64,000 nt of DNA, taken from Adiantum capillus-veneris (Eukaryota; Streptophyta; Polypodiopsida; Polypodiales; Pteridaceae). Position numbers and translations under genes: made by a program. The stretch's first letter is position 1, and each line of letters begins with the position of its first letter. Positions 48,198 through 58,988 of the stretch are shown piece after piece. The notes below the pieces were generated by a model that made no database searches, was not told the origin of the DNA, and worked only from the letters and a program-made list of their open reading frames with translations. Where the stretch lies: NCBI GenBank assembly GCA_014529385.2, contig CM043957.1, positions 67,043,503-67,107,502 of the forward strand. Reading direction: 5' to 3'.

Positions 48198-48600
48198 TTA
48201 AAAATCCCTTTTGTTTTGCTCTTGTGGCACTGACATGCACTTCAAGATTTGTTTACAAGTAAGACACATGGAGAAGATGTCCATGGCTTTATTCCAGGGA
48301 GGGGGATTAGTAGTTATGCATTCAGGGGCGGCCCATGGAAAATATCTCTCGGTATACTTTTTAGTTTCTATTTGCAAGTCACGGAGAGGAGAAAAGCATG
48401 TCATTGTTTTCTTCTTTGTACATGACCCCCAATCCATAATGCCTGCATAGACCCCTTCTGTCTAAAATGAAGCATCATGTTGCGGGAGTGCATGTCATTG
48501 TGGAGATAGTCATGTGCATGTAGATACTTCAGGGTATGAAGAAGAGCATTTATTATGTACAAAATGTTATTTTGGAACAGCTCTAAGTACGCTCAGCACA
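48198..48600 (-). pseudogene. Protein kinase domain fragment
   Basis: Minus-strand translation gives LKYLHAHDYLHNDMHSRNMMLHF, a kinase catalytic loop of the HND-x-H-x3-N type (normally HRDLK-x2-N). After a one-base shift near 48455 it reads GIMDWGSC, in the place of DFG. The open frame 48198-48437 follows with WAAPEC (the APE motif) and AMDIFSMCLTCKQIL (subdomain IX, D-x-F/W-S). N-lobe and C-terminal end are missing. A decayed piece of a plant kinase gene or captured exon. Confidence 0.6.
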
Positions 48601-48642
48601 AGTCCTGAAAATTGTTGTAATGTTGGTTGATAGTCACAATCA

Positions 48643-49110
48643 ATCTAATTCCTGATGAAGTGTGTGGAACACACAACACAACCATTAGCGGACAGTTTAA
48701 CAATCTCAGATTGTGGTCAACCATCATACATACTTAAATCCAAGACAACACCAAGTCATCTAGTGATGAGTGGAGTATCTATGTATCAGAAAGTACAAGG
48801 GCAAGGCGTGGCATGCTAAGATAAAGAGGGCATAGGTATGCATCTCTCCACTCTTAGGTAGAAGAACGTAACCCTCATATTTCTATGTAGTAAGAACAAT
48901 GATGTGACTTAATCTAATCCCTGATGAAGTGTGTGGAACTCACAACATAAACATCAGCGGAGAACTTAACAATCTCAGATGTAGGCCAAATATTGTTTGT
49001 ATCTACATTCAAGACAACACCAAGTCATCTAGTGATGAATGATGATGTGTCTTTAAAGTTCAGAGTACAAGAGTAAACAGTGTGTGACACAGAGATCAAG
49101 AGGGCACAAA
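48643..49110. repeat. Two diverged tandem units of ~275 bp
   Basis: Words TGATGAAGTGTGTGGAAC, TTAACAATCTCAGAT and CAAGACAACACCAAGTCATC recur in the same order in 48643-48780 and 48917-49045. No coding frame. Confidence 0.65.
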
Positions 49111-49688
49111 TGATGTATTGAGCTAATCTAAAATCAAGAAACCTATAGGTCATCTAACATGAGAAATGTAGTATCATGTCTACTGCACTCCACGAGTCGA
49201 CCACTAAATTCTAACTTAGCTCTGTGGTGAGATATATACTATTGCACCTTAGGAGTGAGAATCTAAGTTTGTCCTAAAACCCTTCACTGCAGTGAGCCAA
49301 CTGGCTACACAACACAAGAAAAAAGAGATGTGAGAGGCAATATGTACATAATGTACAAATAGGCATGAAAGAGAGTGGGTTGCTAGAGCCTACTAAAAAT
49401 GTTTTGGGTTTGTGTGAGCAAGTTTTTGTTGTAGATACTATCGGTGAGCTTGATGCTATAATGGAGTCTAGTTTGCATCTTGAAAATGAAGCTGTGGAAG
49501 TATGCTCTATGGAAATGTATCAAGTCATAGAATCCTTTAAAGAAAACTAATGTTTTAAAGCAAATAGTTGGCCCAGAAGTCCATGTTGAAACTAAATGCA
49601 AGAGTGTAGCAAAGAAGGTGAAACTAGTAGCTTCACCCTTACCACCCAACAAAACGAAAAAGATTGAGCAGGCTTCTTTGCAAAAAGT

Positions 49689-51462
49689 TTGAGGGATTCT
49701 AAAAAGATTGGGCACACCTTCACAAAGGAGTCTTTTCAAGAGTTGCAGATTGGTTGCAAGGAGTTTCTAACACAAGAGGAGACTAAGTGCTTTAAAGAAA
49801 TTCTTTCAAAGCATGGTAAGGCTTTTGCGTTTGAGCCACATGAGATAGGATGTGTTGATCCTTCTATTGTAGCTTCTATGGTAATTTTTACAATACCTCA
49901 TGTGCCTTGGAATTTACAGCCTATTCTAGTTCCAAAGGCTCATTTGTCCAAGTTAGTAGAGCTATTAATGATAAGATCAAAACGGGGATTTTGAAGACGT
50001 CTTCTTCTCCATACTTAAATAGGTGGTTCACATTTCCAAAGAAGAATTGTTCTTTATGCTTCATCCAAGATATGTAGCCAGTGAACAAGGTGACAATTAG
50101 AAATGTAGGCATTTGCAGGGAGGGAAATCTACTCAATGGGGGGCCTCTACTGAGGGTAGGATCAATTTCAACTCGAAATAGAAAGCAGATACTTGACAAC
50201 CATGAGGGCATCTTTGGGTTTGGTAAGACTGTGTACCTTGCGCAGGGAGCAACCAACTCGGTTGCACATATGATGAATGGAATGAGTAAGGTCTTACGTG
50301 ACTTTATTCCTCAAATCACAATGCCTTTCATTGATGATTTGTCTATCAAAGGATGTGAAGAAAATGACAAAGATGAAGCTTTGGATCTTAAGGTATGTTG
50401 CAGGTTTGTGGTAAATCACATAGATGATTGTGATAAAATTTTGTCTAGGCTAGAAGAAGTGAATCTTACTTTGTCAGGGAAAAATTATATGTTTGGTGTC
50501 AATGAAGTGCTCATTCTGGGGCACATGTGTGTCTCGGGGGGGTCACTTAATAATTATGTGACTATCACGTGAGTGCATCAGAAGGGGTTATTAAATGTCC
50601 TTTTTTCTCACAATTTTATATATAGAAGGGTTCTATAAAATGAAATTGGGAAAAAATACAGATTCAATAGAAAAAGGGTTTTTTTTTTGTAAATTTTTTA
50701 CAGATAAGGAGTTTTATAAATAGTCCTTGAACGCACGTGTTATCCCCGTGTTATACACAATTTATACATAGTAACCCCCCCAAGATGTTCGGTCCATATG
50801 GTAGGAAACCTTGTCCAAAAAAGGTAGATGTCATCCAAAGAATGAAAGAAGCATGCACTAGCATTCTAAGGTTAGAAGGTTTCTAGGAGCATGCATCTTT
50901 TATGTTATTTGGATTCCACATTATGCACATGTAGCTGATCCTCTTTATCAATTGCTTAGAAAGAATCAAAAGTTTAAATAGATAGAAGCACATGTAAATG
51001 CCATGAAAAAAATAAAGGAGTTGCTCCAATCATCATCAACTTTGAAAAAGGTAGACTATGAGTGTGAAAGGTCCGTAATTTTGACAATAGGCGCCAATCC
51101 TACAAGGATTGGATGGGCAATGGGCAAGATGACGAAAAAGGACACAGTTATGTAGTGAGATTTGGATCAAAGGTACTAAGTGCTCACCAAAGAAACTATC
51201 CACAAATAAAGAGAGAGTTATGGGGTATGGTTACAGCCTTGAAAAATGGAGAAGAGTACCTAATTGGTGTTGGTTAGAAACAGATTTTCTACCACTTCTT
51301 GGGATGATTACAAGCTGCTTAATGCTAGACATTGCTATGTTGCAGTGGATTGCCTACATTAAGTCCTTAAATCCTGAGTTTAAGCACATTGCAGGTAAAG
51401 ACATTACAGTGGCAAATATGCTATCAAGGGCAAGGTATGGAGATGAGTCACCAAAAGATTAA
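49689..51462 (+). pseudogene. W reverse transcriptase and RNase H, broken and split by a MITE
   Basis: 49689-49994 holds the pre-RT segment (FKEILSKHGKAFAFEPHEIG). RT is recognisable from the palm: MPFIDDLSIKGCEEN with catalytic D-D at about 50332-50337, then NYMFGVNEVLILGHMC. There it is cut by the MITE 50536-50781 and resumes with RKPCPKKVDVIQRM. The RNase H end shows LNPEFKHIAGKDITVANMLSRARY at about 51365-51440. Several stops and shifts. Confidence 0.75.
50536..50781. mobile_element. MITE-like element, copy 2, inside the W RT
   Basis: 246 bp with seven G at the left end and seven C at the right. Arms start GGGGGGGTCACTTA and (reversed) GGGGGGGTTACTATG, and each contains CACGTG. RT sequence is interrupted exactly by this block. 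No coding frame. Confidence 0.65.
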
Positions 51463-51479
51463 CGAGGGAGATGATGTAG

Positions 51480-52945
51480 GCACAAAGTTCTATTCTGTCT
51501 CTCATGTCAAAGGTAGCAATGTTTGCATGACTAATCCACTTGAATTGTTCTTGAAAGAGATTTATGAAGGTGATTGGCTTCTTATTGGAAGCTACTTGAG
51601 TACTCTAACAAAACAGGATGATTGGTCTGAACAAGAATTTAGGAGGATACACAAGAAAGCATATGGGTACTCTTTGTGGGATGGTTACTTGTGGAAGAAT
51701 CCTAAACAAAAGGGTGTTACACCACAAAGGGCTATATGTAAAAAAGATTCTCAAGTAAAGCTCATGCAAGAGTTTCATGAGAGTCTATGGGCTGGACATA
51801 GGGGTGTGTGGGCAACTTCTCCAAGTTTAAAGAAAAATACTGGTGGAAGGGTATGTATAAATATGTATCTCAATTCATAGAGACGTGTGTAGCTTGTCAA
51901 ATGTATTCAAATGTCTAGCATTGTTATAGATTGCACCCTACATATCCACTAGCCATGCACTATAAATGGGTTGTGGATCTAGTTGTAATGCCTTTAGGAC
52001 TCTAGAAGATGAGATACTTAGTTCTTGCACAAGAGGAGCTGACTAACCAGATTGAAGGACAAGAATTAAGAGCTAAAACCATAGAAGCTATATGCAAATT
52101 CCTTCTAGATGAGATGATTTGCCGTTATGGTTGTGTGGGAAAGATCACTGCAGACAGAGGTAAATTGGATGCCAAGGAAGCAAGGGAGTTCTTTTCCAAA
52201 TTAGGAATCAAGCTTCCTCTTACTACAGCTTGCAACCATGAAGGCAATGGAAAGAGTGAAAGAGGGCATCCTCCTATCATCAAAGTTTTGGCCAAGGCTT
52301 GCAAAGGAAGAGTTGGTGAGTGGCCAAAACTGTTGTCATATGCTTGATGGGGTGATCGTACAACACATATCTTAATAGCTTGCTATATTCCTGTGGAGCT
52401 AATGTAAGGTCAAAAGTGAGTGGTGCCCATTGAAGATACAGTTCCCACATGGAATATACAACCTTGGCAAGAGGGGCTTAGCAACAAAGATCTCCTTGCA
52501 TTGCACATAAGACAACTATAGACAAGACCTAGAGACATTGACGCTGCAAAAGAACGATTCAAAACAACAAGGTTGAAAAACAAGGACTACTTTGAGAAGT
52601 GAAATCAGCTTAGGAGAAAAGCCATTGAAAAAGGTGATTGGTTTTTAGTGTATGATAGTAGCCTTGATAGCCAGCACATAGTCATGGGTAAGTTTTCAAA
52701 AAGATGGTTCGGATCGTATGTAGTAAAGCATGTGCATGAAAATGCTACTTATGGCTTGTCTAAACTAAATGGTACATAAGTAAAGGTTCCCATTGCAAGA
52801 AAAAGGATTAAAGTGTTTAAGAGAAGAGGAGACAGTGAGAGGCAAGTGAAGATCCAAATAAAGATGAAATCATGGAAGATCTACAAGGGACTTAAAACTG
52901 TAGAAAATCATATGTGGCACATACCAAAGGATGTGCAAGTTTAGA
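51480..52945 (+). pseudogene. W integrase, broken
   Basis: Zinc module: QEFHESLWAGHRGVW (H-x6-H) at about 51770, with the C-x2-C partner (ACQMYS in a shifted frame) near 51890. Core: 52009-52347 has ARYLVLAQEEL-like start, KITADRGKLDAKEAREFF (second Asp) and NGKSERGHPPIIKVL (Glu). The first Asp region (VVDLVVMPLG) is shifted. The C-terminal part to about 52900 has FSKRWFGSYVVKHVHENATYGL, a GPY/F-like module. Many stops. Confidence 0.75.
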
Positions 52946-53771
52946 GGGGGTGGATGTCATGCTGTGACATGTACATAGTGCGAACGAATGGTACAAGATC
53001 TATCTTGCAACATTTTTGATACATAAGTATATTTTCTATAATGTACATATGCATGTCTAAGAATAATAATAATCTTTGAATCTCATCTTATTATTTATCT
53101 CAATGGTAACATATTCTTACTTTACCGTTAGAAAGTGCTATGGAAAAAAGAATCAATAGCTCCACCTCTTTAACGTGGGACAAAAAGCATTGGTTCTTCC
53201 TTTCTACTATCTCATTGTCATCAAACACCCTACCTAGATCCTTTATCTAGGGTACTTTCAAAAAATCACAAATATATATATATATATATGTATATTCTAT
53301 GTATTTTTTATACATTTGTTTTTATTAGCTACTAGGAAGGAATTAAATCCTAGAGGGACACTAGCTTGTATGATTTTCAAGGATGCACTCATTGTAATGC
53401 ATTATTAAGAGGATGCTTACAAACCTATGTCAAGAAACAATGTCATGCCTTCATATTGCATGAAGTGTCCTTAGGAATCAAGTGGAAGTCTAAACTAAGG
53501 GGACCACAAAAAGACTTTTGCTACCTGAAAGATACCCTATTTTGGTGATTTTTTTACACAAGGTTCCAGTCCAAATTGGAAAAAGTATATAAAATGGGAA
53601 ACGTAGCTCATGAGATGAATGTTTGGCTCATATATATATATTTTTATTTGGAGCCACGGTTAAGGAGATATAATGGAAATGGTGGACCCCAGTCTTCCCA
53701 CATCATGCATGGACAACTCATTTCAAACTTTGTCGGTTCATGTTCACGCTGGCTCTTCTCTTTCTTGTGTA
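52943..53771 (+). repeat. W polypurine tract and 3' LTR
   Basis: AGAGGGGGTGGA at 52943-52954 directly precedes TGTCATGCTGTGACATG (LTR start 52955). TATA-rich words lie at 53273-53290 and 53631-53643. The right end is uncertain because no second LTR copy exists in the window. Confidence 0.5.
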
Positions 53772-53840
53772 ACACCTTAAAAATTTTCAAAATCTTTAAT
53801 AAAATATCCAATATATAAACGATTAAAGTTACAAGCCAAT

Positions 53841-54930
53841 TCACTTAGACAAGATGATTTCGTCTGTAGCCCAATCTTTGTAAACAAGCATAGTGGCCTC
53901 CATCCGCCTTCCAATCTATACAACCAAAAATGGCCAATCAAAATACAAAAACCCACAAAAAATAAGAAAAGGTAGCTAAGCAAGCATAAAGCAGACCTTG
54001 CGTTGTTCTAGTTTGAAACTTGCATTACCGACATCCTCGAATCCCATTATGACAAAGTGTTCCCGAAGATTGGCAAGAGTCCAATGCGGATTCACTGCAA
54101 CCACCTCCACCTCGTTATTGGGCATGCGGACACGAATTTCAAAGGATTAAATCTCTTCGGCTGTCAGCTGCAAGGGTATCCATTTGCCACGTTTGTGCAT
54201 CGACCTCTCATAGTTAAACCGTGCATACAAGGTGCACCTTGTTTTCAAATACCGAAGGCAAAGTTGTGTGGGGGACACATTGCACTTATAACGGTCACCA
54301 TCATGCAAACCGTCAACATAGCCCCAATTGACACCTAGAATGGTGTCCATTGCATCTATGTCAACTTCTTTGCAAACAAACATTGTTGGTGTTTCTACAA
54401 TCGGCAGAGAGCGGAATGCATGGACAAACAAATGAATGGGACAATGCCAACTGAGACCCACCGATCTGGTTGCCTTGCCAAACTTTAGGGACCCTTGGAA
54501 ATCTTGCAGCACCTTGCGCTTGAAAGAAAGCAAAGCCCAATGGTCTGGATTTGGCCATTCTGCACTCTGCAATGAGGGTGTCTCCACGGCTTCTACCCTA
54601 CCATAGCTTTGGCTTGACTTCGGCACCACGTACTTGTGGGAGTACATGAATATTCGCTGCTCGGTAAGTTTTTTCGATGGAACATTAGGAAACATAATCT
54701 CCCCAATGTGAGCATGCACAACCATGAACGTGCTTGAGAGGCACTGAAGTGGCTGCTCCTCAACTAAGCTGGATGGAAAAACATCTTTACAAATGCCCTT
54801 AGTTAAACATAATGATCACATAAACGTAAACATGACATATGCATGGGATAGCTAAACCATGAAAACTTACAATGAGGTGCAAATTTAGTTGAAGCTCTCT
54901 TGAGGTGGAGCTCAGCTGCACTATAAACGT
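53841..54930 (-). pseudogene. Three-exon gene, exon 1 (second half), exon 2 and exon 3
   Basis: Left-hand part of the gene split by V. Exon 1 remainder 54930-54871 ends at AATGTAAGT-type donor (CATT|GTAAGT). Exon 2 runs 54784-53997 and exon 3 53915-53841, from acceptor TTGTATAG to TGA. Phases agree (1, then 0) and the total is about 383 codons with exon 1. Exon 2 reads TFMVVHAHIGEIMFPN early and NNEVEVVAVNPHWTLANLRE late. Exon 3 is MEATMLVYKDWATDEIILSK at its end. A TAA at 54147-54149 interrupts exon 2, about 50 codons before its end. The exon 2 donor AAG|GTCTGC is weak. The N-terminal third loosely resembles a BAH module (inference); otherwise the gene is not recognised. Confidence 0.65.
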
Positions 54931-56057
54931 TGTCAGGAGTTTTTTTGAGCAAGAGATTGCGCATATGTACATACACATGCATGGTGCATCGAATAAAGGA
55001 TTACCCAATTTCCATAGCTAGGTGGTTACGTGGGGCCCACATGTGTACAGGTAGGACAACATGTACATAGTGCAGCGATTTTCACTATTATCAATACTAG
55101 TGTGTTTTTCCTACAATAAGGAGGAGTTGGTAGCGCGTAAAACTTCTCGAGGAAGCTATCCGCGGGCCGACGACGTGAGGTCAGCAGGTGCGTCATATGG
55201 CATCTAGTGGCGTCAGGAGGGCGAACAAGGTCAATATTTGCACGCGGATGAGGACGGACACAACGTGGGTGTTTTCTTGTGAGAGTTATGCAAAAAGGTC
55301 ATCATTAGGACCACTTTTTGGGGCCACTTCACGTGGTGGCGAGATGCATTATTGGAAAAAAGCTGAGTGCCCGGTGTGCGAATGATGCAAAAAGGTGACA
55401 ACTATGCACTGCGAGGTCAGTTTTTGGCCTGTTCGGGGTCCGTTTGAGGTCATCTAAAAGGCTAAGGGTGCCCAACTAAAAAATATAAGTGTGGGAACTG
55501 AAAAAACAGAGAGAAGACTAGAAAAAACATGGAGAAGAGAGGAGGAACAGCCGCAGGTGTGTTTTTGGGGTTTTTGGAGCCTGTTTTGGCCGTAAACTGC
55601 TCATCTGAGGTCGGATTTGAGCACTTTGACATTGTAGACTGGGGTTTTGGGCCGTTCCAGACGCGATGGCGCTGTCTATTTTGCCAAATTCCTCACTCTT
55701 TTTCTGTGTAAGTTTCTCCTATGAGCGAAGTTTCTACTCTAGTTTGTGATTGTATCTGGCTTATTTTACCCATATTGTGTGAGCTATTTGCCCCATTGGT
55801 GTTGGCCCAAGCTCAATTGTATCTAAACATCAGAAATTCTCCTCTTTTGAGCTGAGTTTTTTGGGTGTGTGTGTGTGTCTGTGTGGAGTGGGCAAGTGGA
55901 TAATCTCTCTCCTCTCACTCCATAGGTGTGTTTCCTGTCTCGGCCAGTGTGTTGTGTAAGCCGAGTGGTGCGCCCTAGTGTGTGTGTGTGTGTATCTTCC
56001 CAAGAGTGTGTGTCGGGTCATTATAGAGGCTCTGTGTGTGTTTTCATCTCGCTCACA
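54931..56057 (+). repeat. V 5' LTR
   Basis: Matches 62488-63626. It contains a GT-rich microsatellite near 55864-55880 and 55979-55992. Short frames such as 55188-55385 occur in both LTRs only because the LTR is copied. No strong TATA box was picked out. Confidence 0.9.
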
Positions 56058-56063
56058 TTCTTT

Positions 56064-56075
56064 TGGCGCCCCCAC
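56064..56075 (+). promoter_or_regulatory. V primer-binding site
   Basis: TGGCGCCCCCAC, six bases after the LTR end, similar to the T and Y sites but with C at position 4. The cognate tRNA is not identified. Confidence 0.7.
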
Positions 56076-56129
56076 GGAGGATCTTCTTTGAGTACCTTCT
56101 GCTTCGAGCCTCGAGCTTCGAGCTTCGGG

Positions 56130-56225
56130 ATTACAGGTTGCAGGTTGCAGATTACAGGTTACAAGTTACAGGGACAGGTACAGGTACAGGTGATTTACAC
56201 AGGTACAGGTAGCTGGAGTACAGTG
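56130..56225 (+). repeat. CAGGTAC-type short repeats in the V leader
   Basis: Many variations of TACAGGT / GCAGGTT follow each other (for example ACAGGTACAGGTACAGGT). Each contains an AG|GT donor-like word. Probably slippage; a splicing role is only possible. Confidence 0.6.
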
Positions 56226-56804
56226 ATATACTAGCAGTGGTGTCACTTGCAGTTGTTGTGGGTATGCATCATTTGGCGCCTGTTTGAGCGCATTGTCTAC
56301 TGGATTGTACGTTACTTGTGGAAACTGCCATTGTACGCATTTGTGGAGCCATACTTTGTTGTATTTGGCAGTCCCAGCCATTTCTGAGACTTGGTCTGGA
56401 AGATAGTCATTTCTGAGACTTGACTATACGCGATTTGCATTAGCCTTCGTGTGAGGGTCGATAGTGTGAGGTTTTTATTGAGCTGGGGGATTCTCAAATG
56501 TGGAGATCCTTTCGGTGATACAGGTAGCTGGAGCACCCTTTTCGTGACCTCGCCATAGGCTATGTATTAGTGATTCCTATTTGATGCTCGGGTTCTATTG
56601 TTGGCAGTTTATGCATACAGATACAGTCTATATTTTGGGTTCTCATTGCTCTACTTCTGGGGAAACTCTGTCAAAATTTTTCCAAGTTATGATGGCTGGT
56701 CTTTTGGTCTTTTGAGCCATTTTATGTTGTTATGCTGCTGAAATTTTGGCAAAATCGGAGGATAAGACAGGTGTGCTTTCTTGGGAGCTTCATGGTTGGC
56801 TTTA

Positions 56805-57023
56805 ATGGATGATCAAAATGGCCCTCAGTTCACTCCTTTTCATTTAACTCAAAGAATTCAGATTAATGTTCATGTGTCCAGGAAGATCTTTTTCCAGCAG
56901 CGCATAGTCTTTATGTTTGGGCCAAGAAGATTGAGAGAGATCTTGGAATGTCCTTTGCCTGTTGTAATTCCGATGATCAACTATGAAAACTCATTTGATG
57001 TGCATGTGTTTGTTCTCATCTAA
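56805..57023 (+). CDS. V leader ORF (intact small ORF)
   Basis: A 72-codon frame before gag, starting MDDQNGP; an in-frame ATG at 56781 would add 8 codons, but homology to T starts at this ATG. It matches the T leader ORFs across its whole length, with SRKIFFQQRIVFMFG, RRLREIL, PVVIPMINY and SFDVHVFVL. It is identical in length to T copy 2. Gag starts 85 bases after its stop, in the same frame number. It is predicted soluble and basic; no known family is recognised. Conservation between two elements with different LTRs argues for a selected product or cis-acting translated leader. Confidence 0.65.
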   Translation: MDDQNGPQFTPFHLTQRIQINVHVSRKIFFQQRIVFMFGPRRLREILECPLPVVIPMINYENSFDVHVFVLI

Positions 57024-57107
57024 AGCTGAGCTCCATTGAAGTTTCTGGGGATTGGGTAGTGAAAAGTTTTGGGTTCTTGCACGTGTGTTTGAAGGGGTCC
57101 TCTAGCC

Positions 57108-58187
57108 ATGGCTTTCTCTTATCCGGAGTTTCATGGAAGAAGTGATGAAGATGTGGAGGACTTTCTGGAAAAGATGGAGGTTGCCTGCATTAGCAACCAG
57201 ATTCATGAACCGGCGCAAATGTTACGTCTTCTCCAAATTTGTTTGAAGAGTGATGCACGAGCTTGGTCCAAAGCATTTGAAGAGGAGTTGCGTGTGGCTG
57301 ATCCACCTGTAAGGTTGAGTTGGGACAATCTACGACATGGGTTGGAAGTGGAGTTTGTGAAGATAGAAGATCCTGACAAAGTGTGGCAAGAAGTACAGGC
57401 TTTGGTGCAAAAGGAAGGTGAGCCAATAGATGAGTACATACATGAGTTTTCATTGACATGGGAGCGAATGTGCAAGGCCTTAGCACCACAGGTACCCCCG
57501 CCTGACATGATGAAGAAGGACAGGTTCTTAGCTGGTCTTTGGGAGAATATACGTTGGAGAGTGGAGCTAAAGAAGCCTAGGACATATGAAGATGCACTAG
57601 AGGTAGCAAGGAACAAAGAGCGGAAGCTGAGGAAAATGAGCCACTTAGGGGTGGAGTCTTTGCCCATGAGGTCTGAATTTCAGCCTATGGACACTTTACA
57701 AGGTCGTATGTCAGGGGTTCATCATGAACCAGTGGTTCCTGTTACTACTCAGGTTATGCCAGCAGTGGTCACTACAGCAGTGCAAGATGATGGCCTAAGG
57801 CAAGACATGAGGCAAGTGGTTGATTTGATGAAGAATCTCAGCCTAAACATGCTAGGTCAAGTGGGAAATAATCGAGGTCGAGGGCGGTTTGCAAATCAGC
57901 CAGGAGGTGAAGAAAGGCCTAGGAATGGTGTTGGACAAAGCAATGGTAGGTTTTGGAGGCAGACGCCCACATGTTATAATTGTGGAGAGTTGGGTCACAT
58001 CAGCCCGCAATGTGATAAGCCACCAAGGATGGGGGGAGACATGTATCCATTGCCAAGACAGGTGCTAACTAGGTCAAATGATTATGGCATCGAAATTAAG
58101 GGAGACGAAGGAACCAGTGGACTGACCCAAGAGGAAAAAGGGAAGACAAAAGTGCTAAGTGTAGTCACCTTGGAGAAGGCATCATAG
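57108..58187 (+). CDS. V gag with CCHC knuckle
   Basis: 359 codons from ATG 57108 (MAFSYPEFHG) to TAG 58185-58187. The Retrotrans_gag core covers about residues 5-170: DVEDFLEKMEVACI, ARAWSKAFEEEL, EPIDEYIHEFSLTWERM, KKDRFLAGLWENIRWRV. A basic Gly/Arg stretch precedes the knuckle CYNCGELGHISPQC at about residues 289-302. It would form particles around the element RNA. The TAG is followed in frame by more sequence homologous to the T gag tail, so it is either a lesion or a read-through point. Confidence 0.88.
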   Translation: MAFSYPEFHGRSDEDVEDFLEKMEVACISNQIHEPAQMLRLLQICLKSDARAWSKAFEEELRVADPPVRLSWDNLRHGLEVEFVKIEDPDKVWQEVQALVQKEGEPIDEYIHEFSLTWERMCKALAPQVPPPDMMKKDRFLAGLWENIRWRVELKKPRTYEDALEVARNKERKLRKMSHLGVESLPMRSEFQPMDTLQGRMSGVHHEPVVPVTTQVMPAVVTTAVQDDGLRQDMRQVVDLMKNLSLNMLGQVGNNRGRGRFANQPGGEERPRNGVGQSNGRFWRQTPTCYNCGELGHISPQCDKPPRMGGDMYPLPRQVLTRSNDYGIEIKGDEGTSGLTQEEKGKTKVLSVVTLEKAS

Positions 58188-58202
58188 CTAGAGGATACAT
58201 TA

Positions 58203-58934
58203 GTGATGTCTATTGGGAAGAGGACCACAAAGGAAAAGGAAGGAAGAAGTGCCCCAGGTCCTAGTAAGAAGAAAGGAAAGAGCCATGAAGGCGAGGATGT
58301 CAAGGCCAAGAGGAAAAGGAGAGCTCGTCGAAAGTTTCATGTTTCAGATTTTCCACTAGGGGATGGGCAATTAAGCTATGACTTGAAGGAGGATCTGACG
58401 AGCAGGAAGGCAGATGTTACTTTTGGGCATCTTATAGAGATGGTGCCTAAGCTAAAGCGACAGTGGAAGAGGATGGTTAACCCAATGGAGAAAGAGCCAG
58501 AGAGAGGTTCAGTGAAGGTGTTGGCAATGGACGAGCTACCAAACATTTGTCCAATAGTAGATGTGTGGCATAAAAGGAAAAATTTGTGACAAGGTTATGT
58601 GGATGGAGGAGCCCAAATATGCGTCATAACACACTCATGCGTTGAGAAGACGGGTCTCACAGTGGCTGGGGTGTCAGGGTTCCGGATCAGATTGGCAAAC
58701 CATCAAAAAGTAAAATGCTTGGGTGTTGTAAAGAGCTTAGAAGTGGAGGCATATGATGCAAAGGTAGTGGTTGATTTTCATGTGATGCCAGCAAGGTTGG
58801 GAGCATATCCTATTATACTGGGCAGACCATGGTTACGTGCAGTGGGAGCTGTTCAAGATTGGCGACATGGTACGATTAGCCTCTATGGAAAGACAGGTAC
58901 CAAGAAGCTTTATAATATGGACATAAGGAAATGA
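58203..58934 (+). pseudogene. V gag tail and protease
   Basis: 58203-58589 is basic (RKRRARRKFHVSDFPLGDG), corresponding to RINLQDFPLGHG in T. A TGA at 58587-58589 separates it, in frame, from the protease 58599-58934: YVDGGAQICVITHS (D-G-G), ANHQKVKCLG and YPIILGRPWLRAVGAVQDW. A further in-frame TGA is at 58932-58934. The D-G-G triplet is shared with T, so it is a trait of this group and not a local mutation. Confidence 0.8.
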
Positions 58935-58988
58935 TTAGAGGAGCTTTATGAAGATGAGGATGAGTCTAGTGATGAAGACTCTTCCACG

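Larger units (their letters stand above)
49340..53771 (+). mobile_element. W: 5'-truncated Ty3/gypsy element
   Basis: RT, RNase H and integrase relics in Ty3/gypsy order, then a purine tract and an LTR beginning TGTCATGCTGTGACATG. No gag, primer site or 5' LTR was found to the left, so the element is truncated. The LTR right end is placed provisionally at ...TGTGTAACA (53771). Confidence 0.75.
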
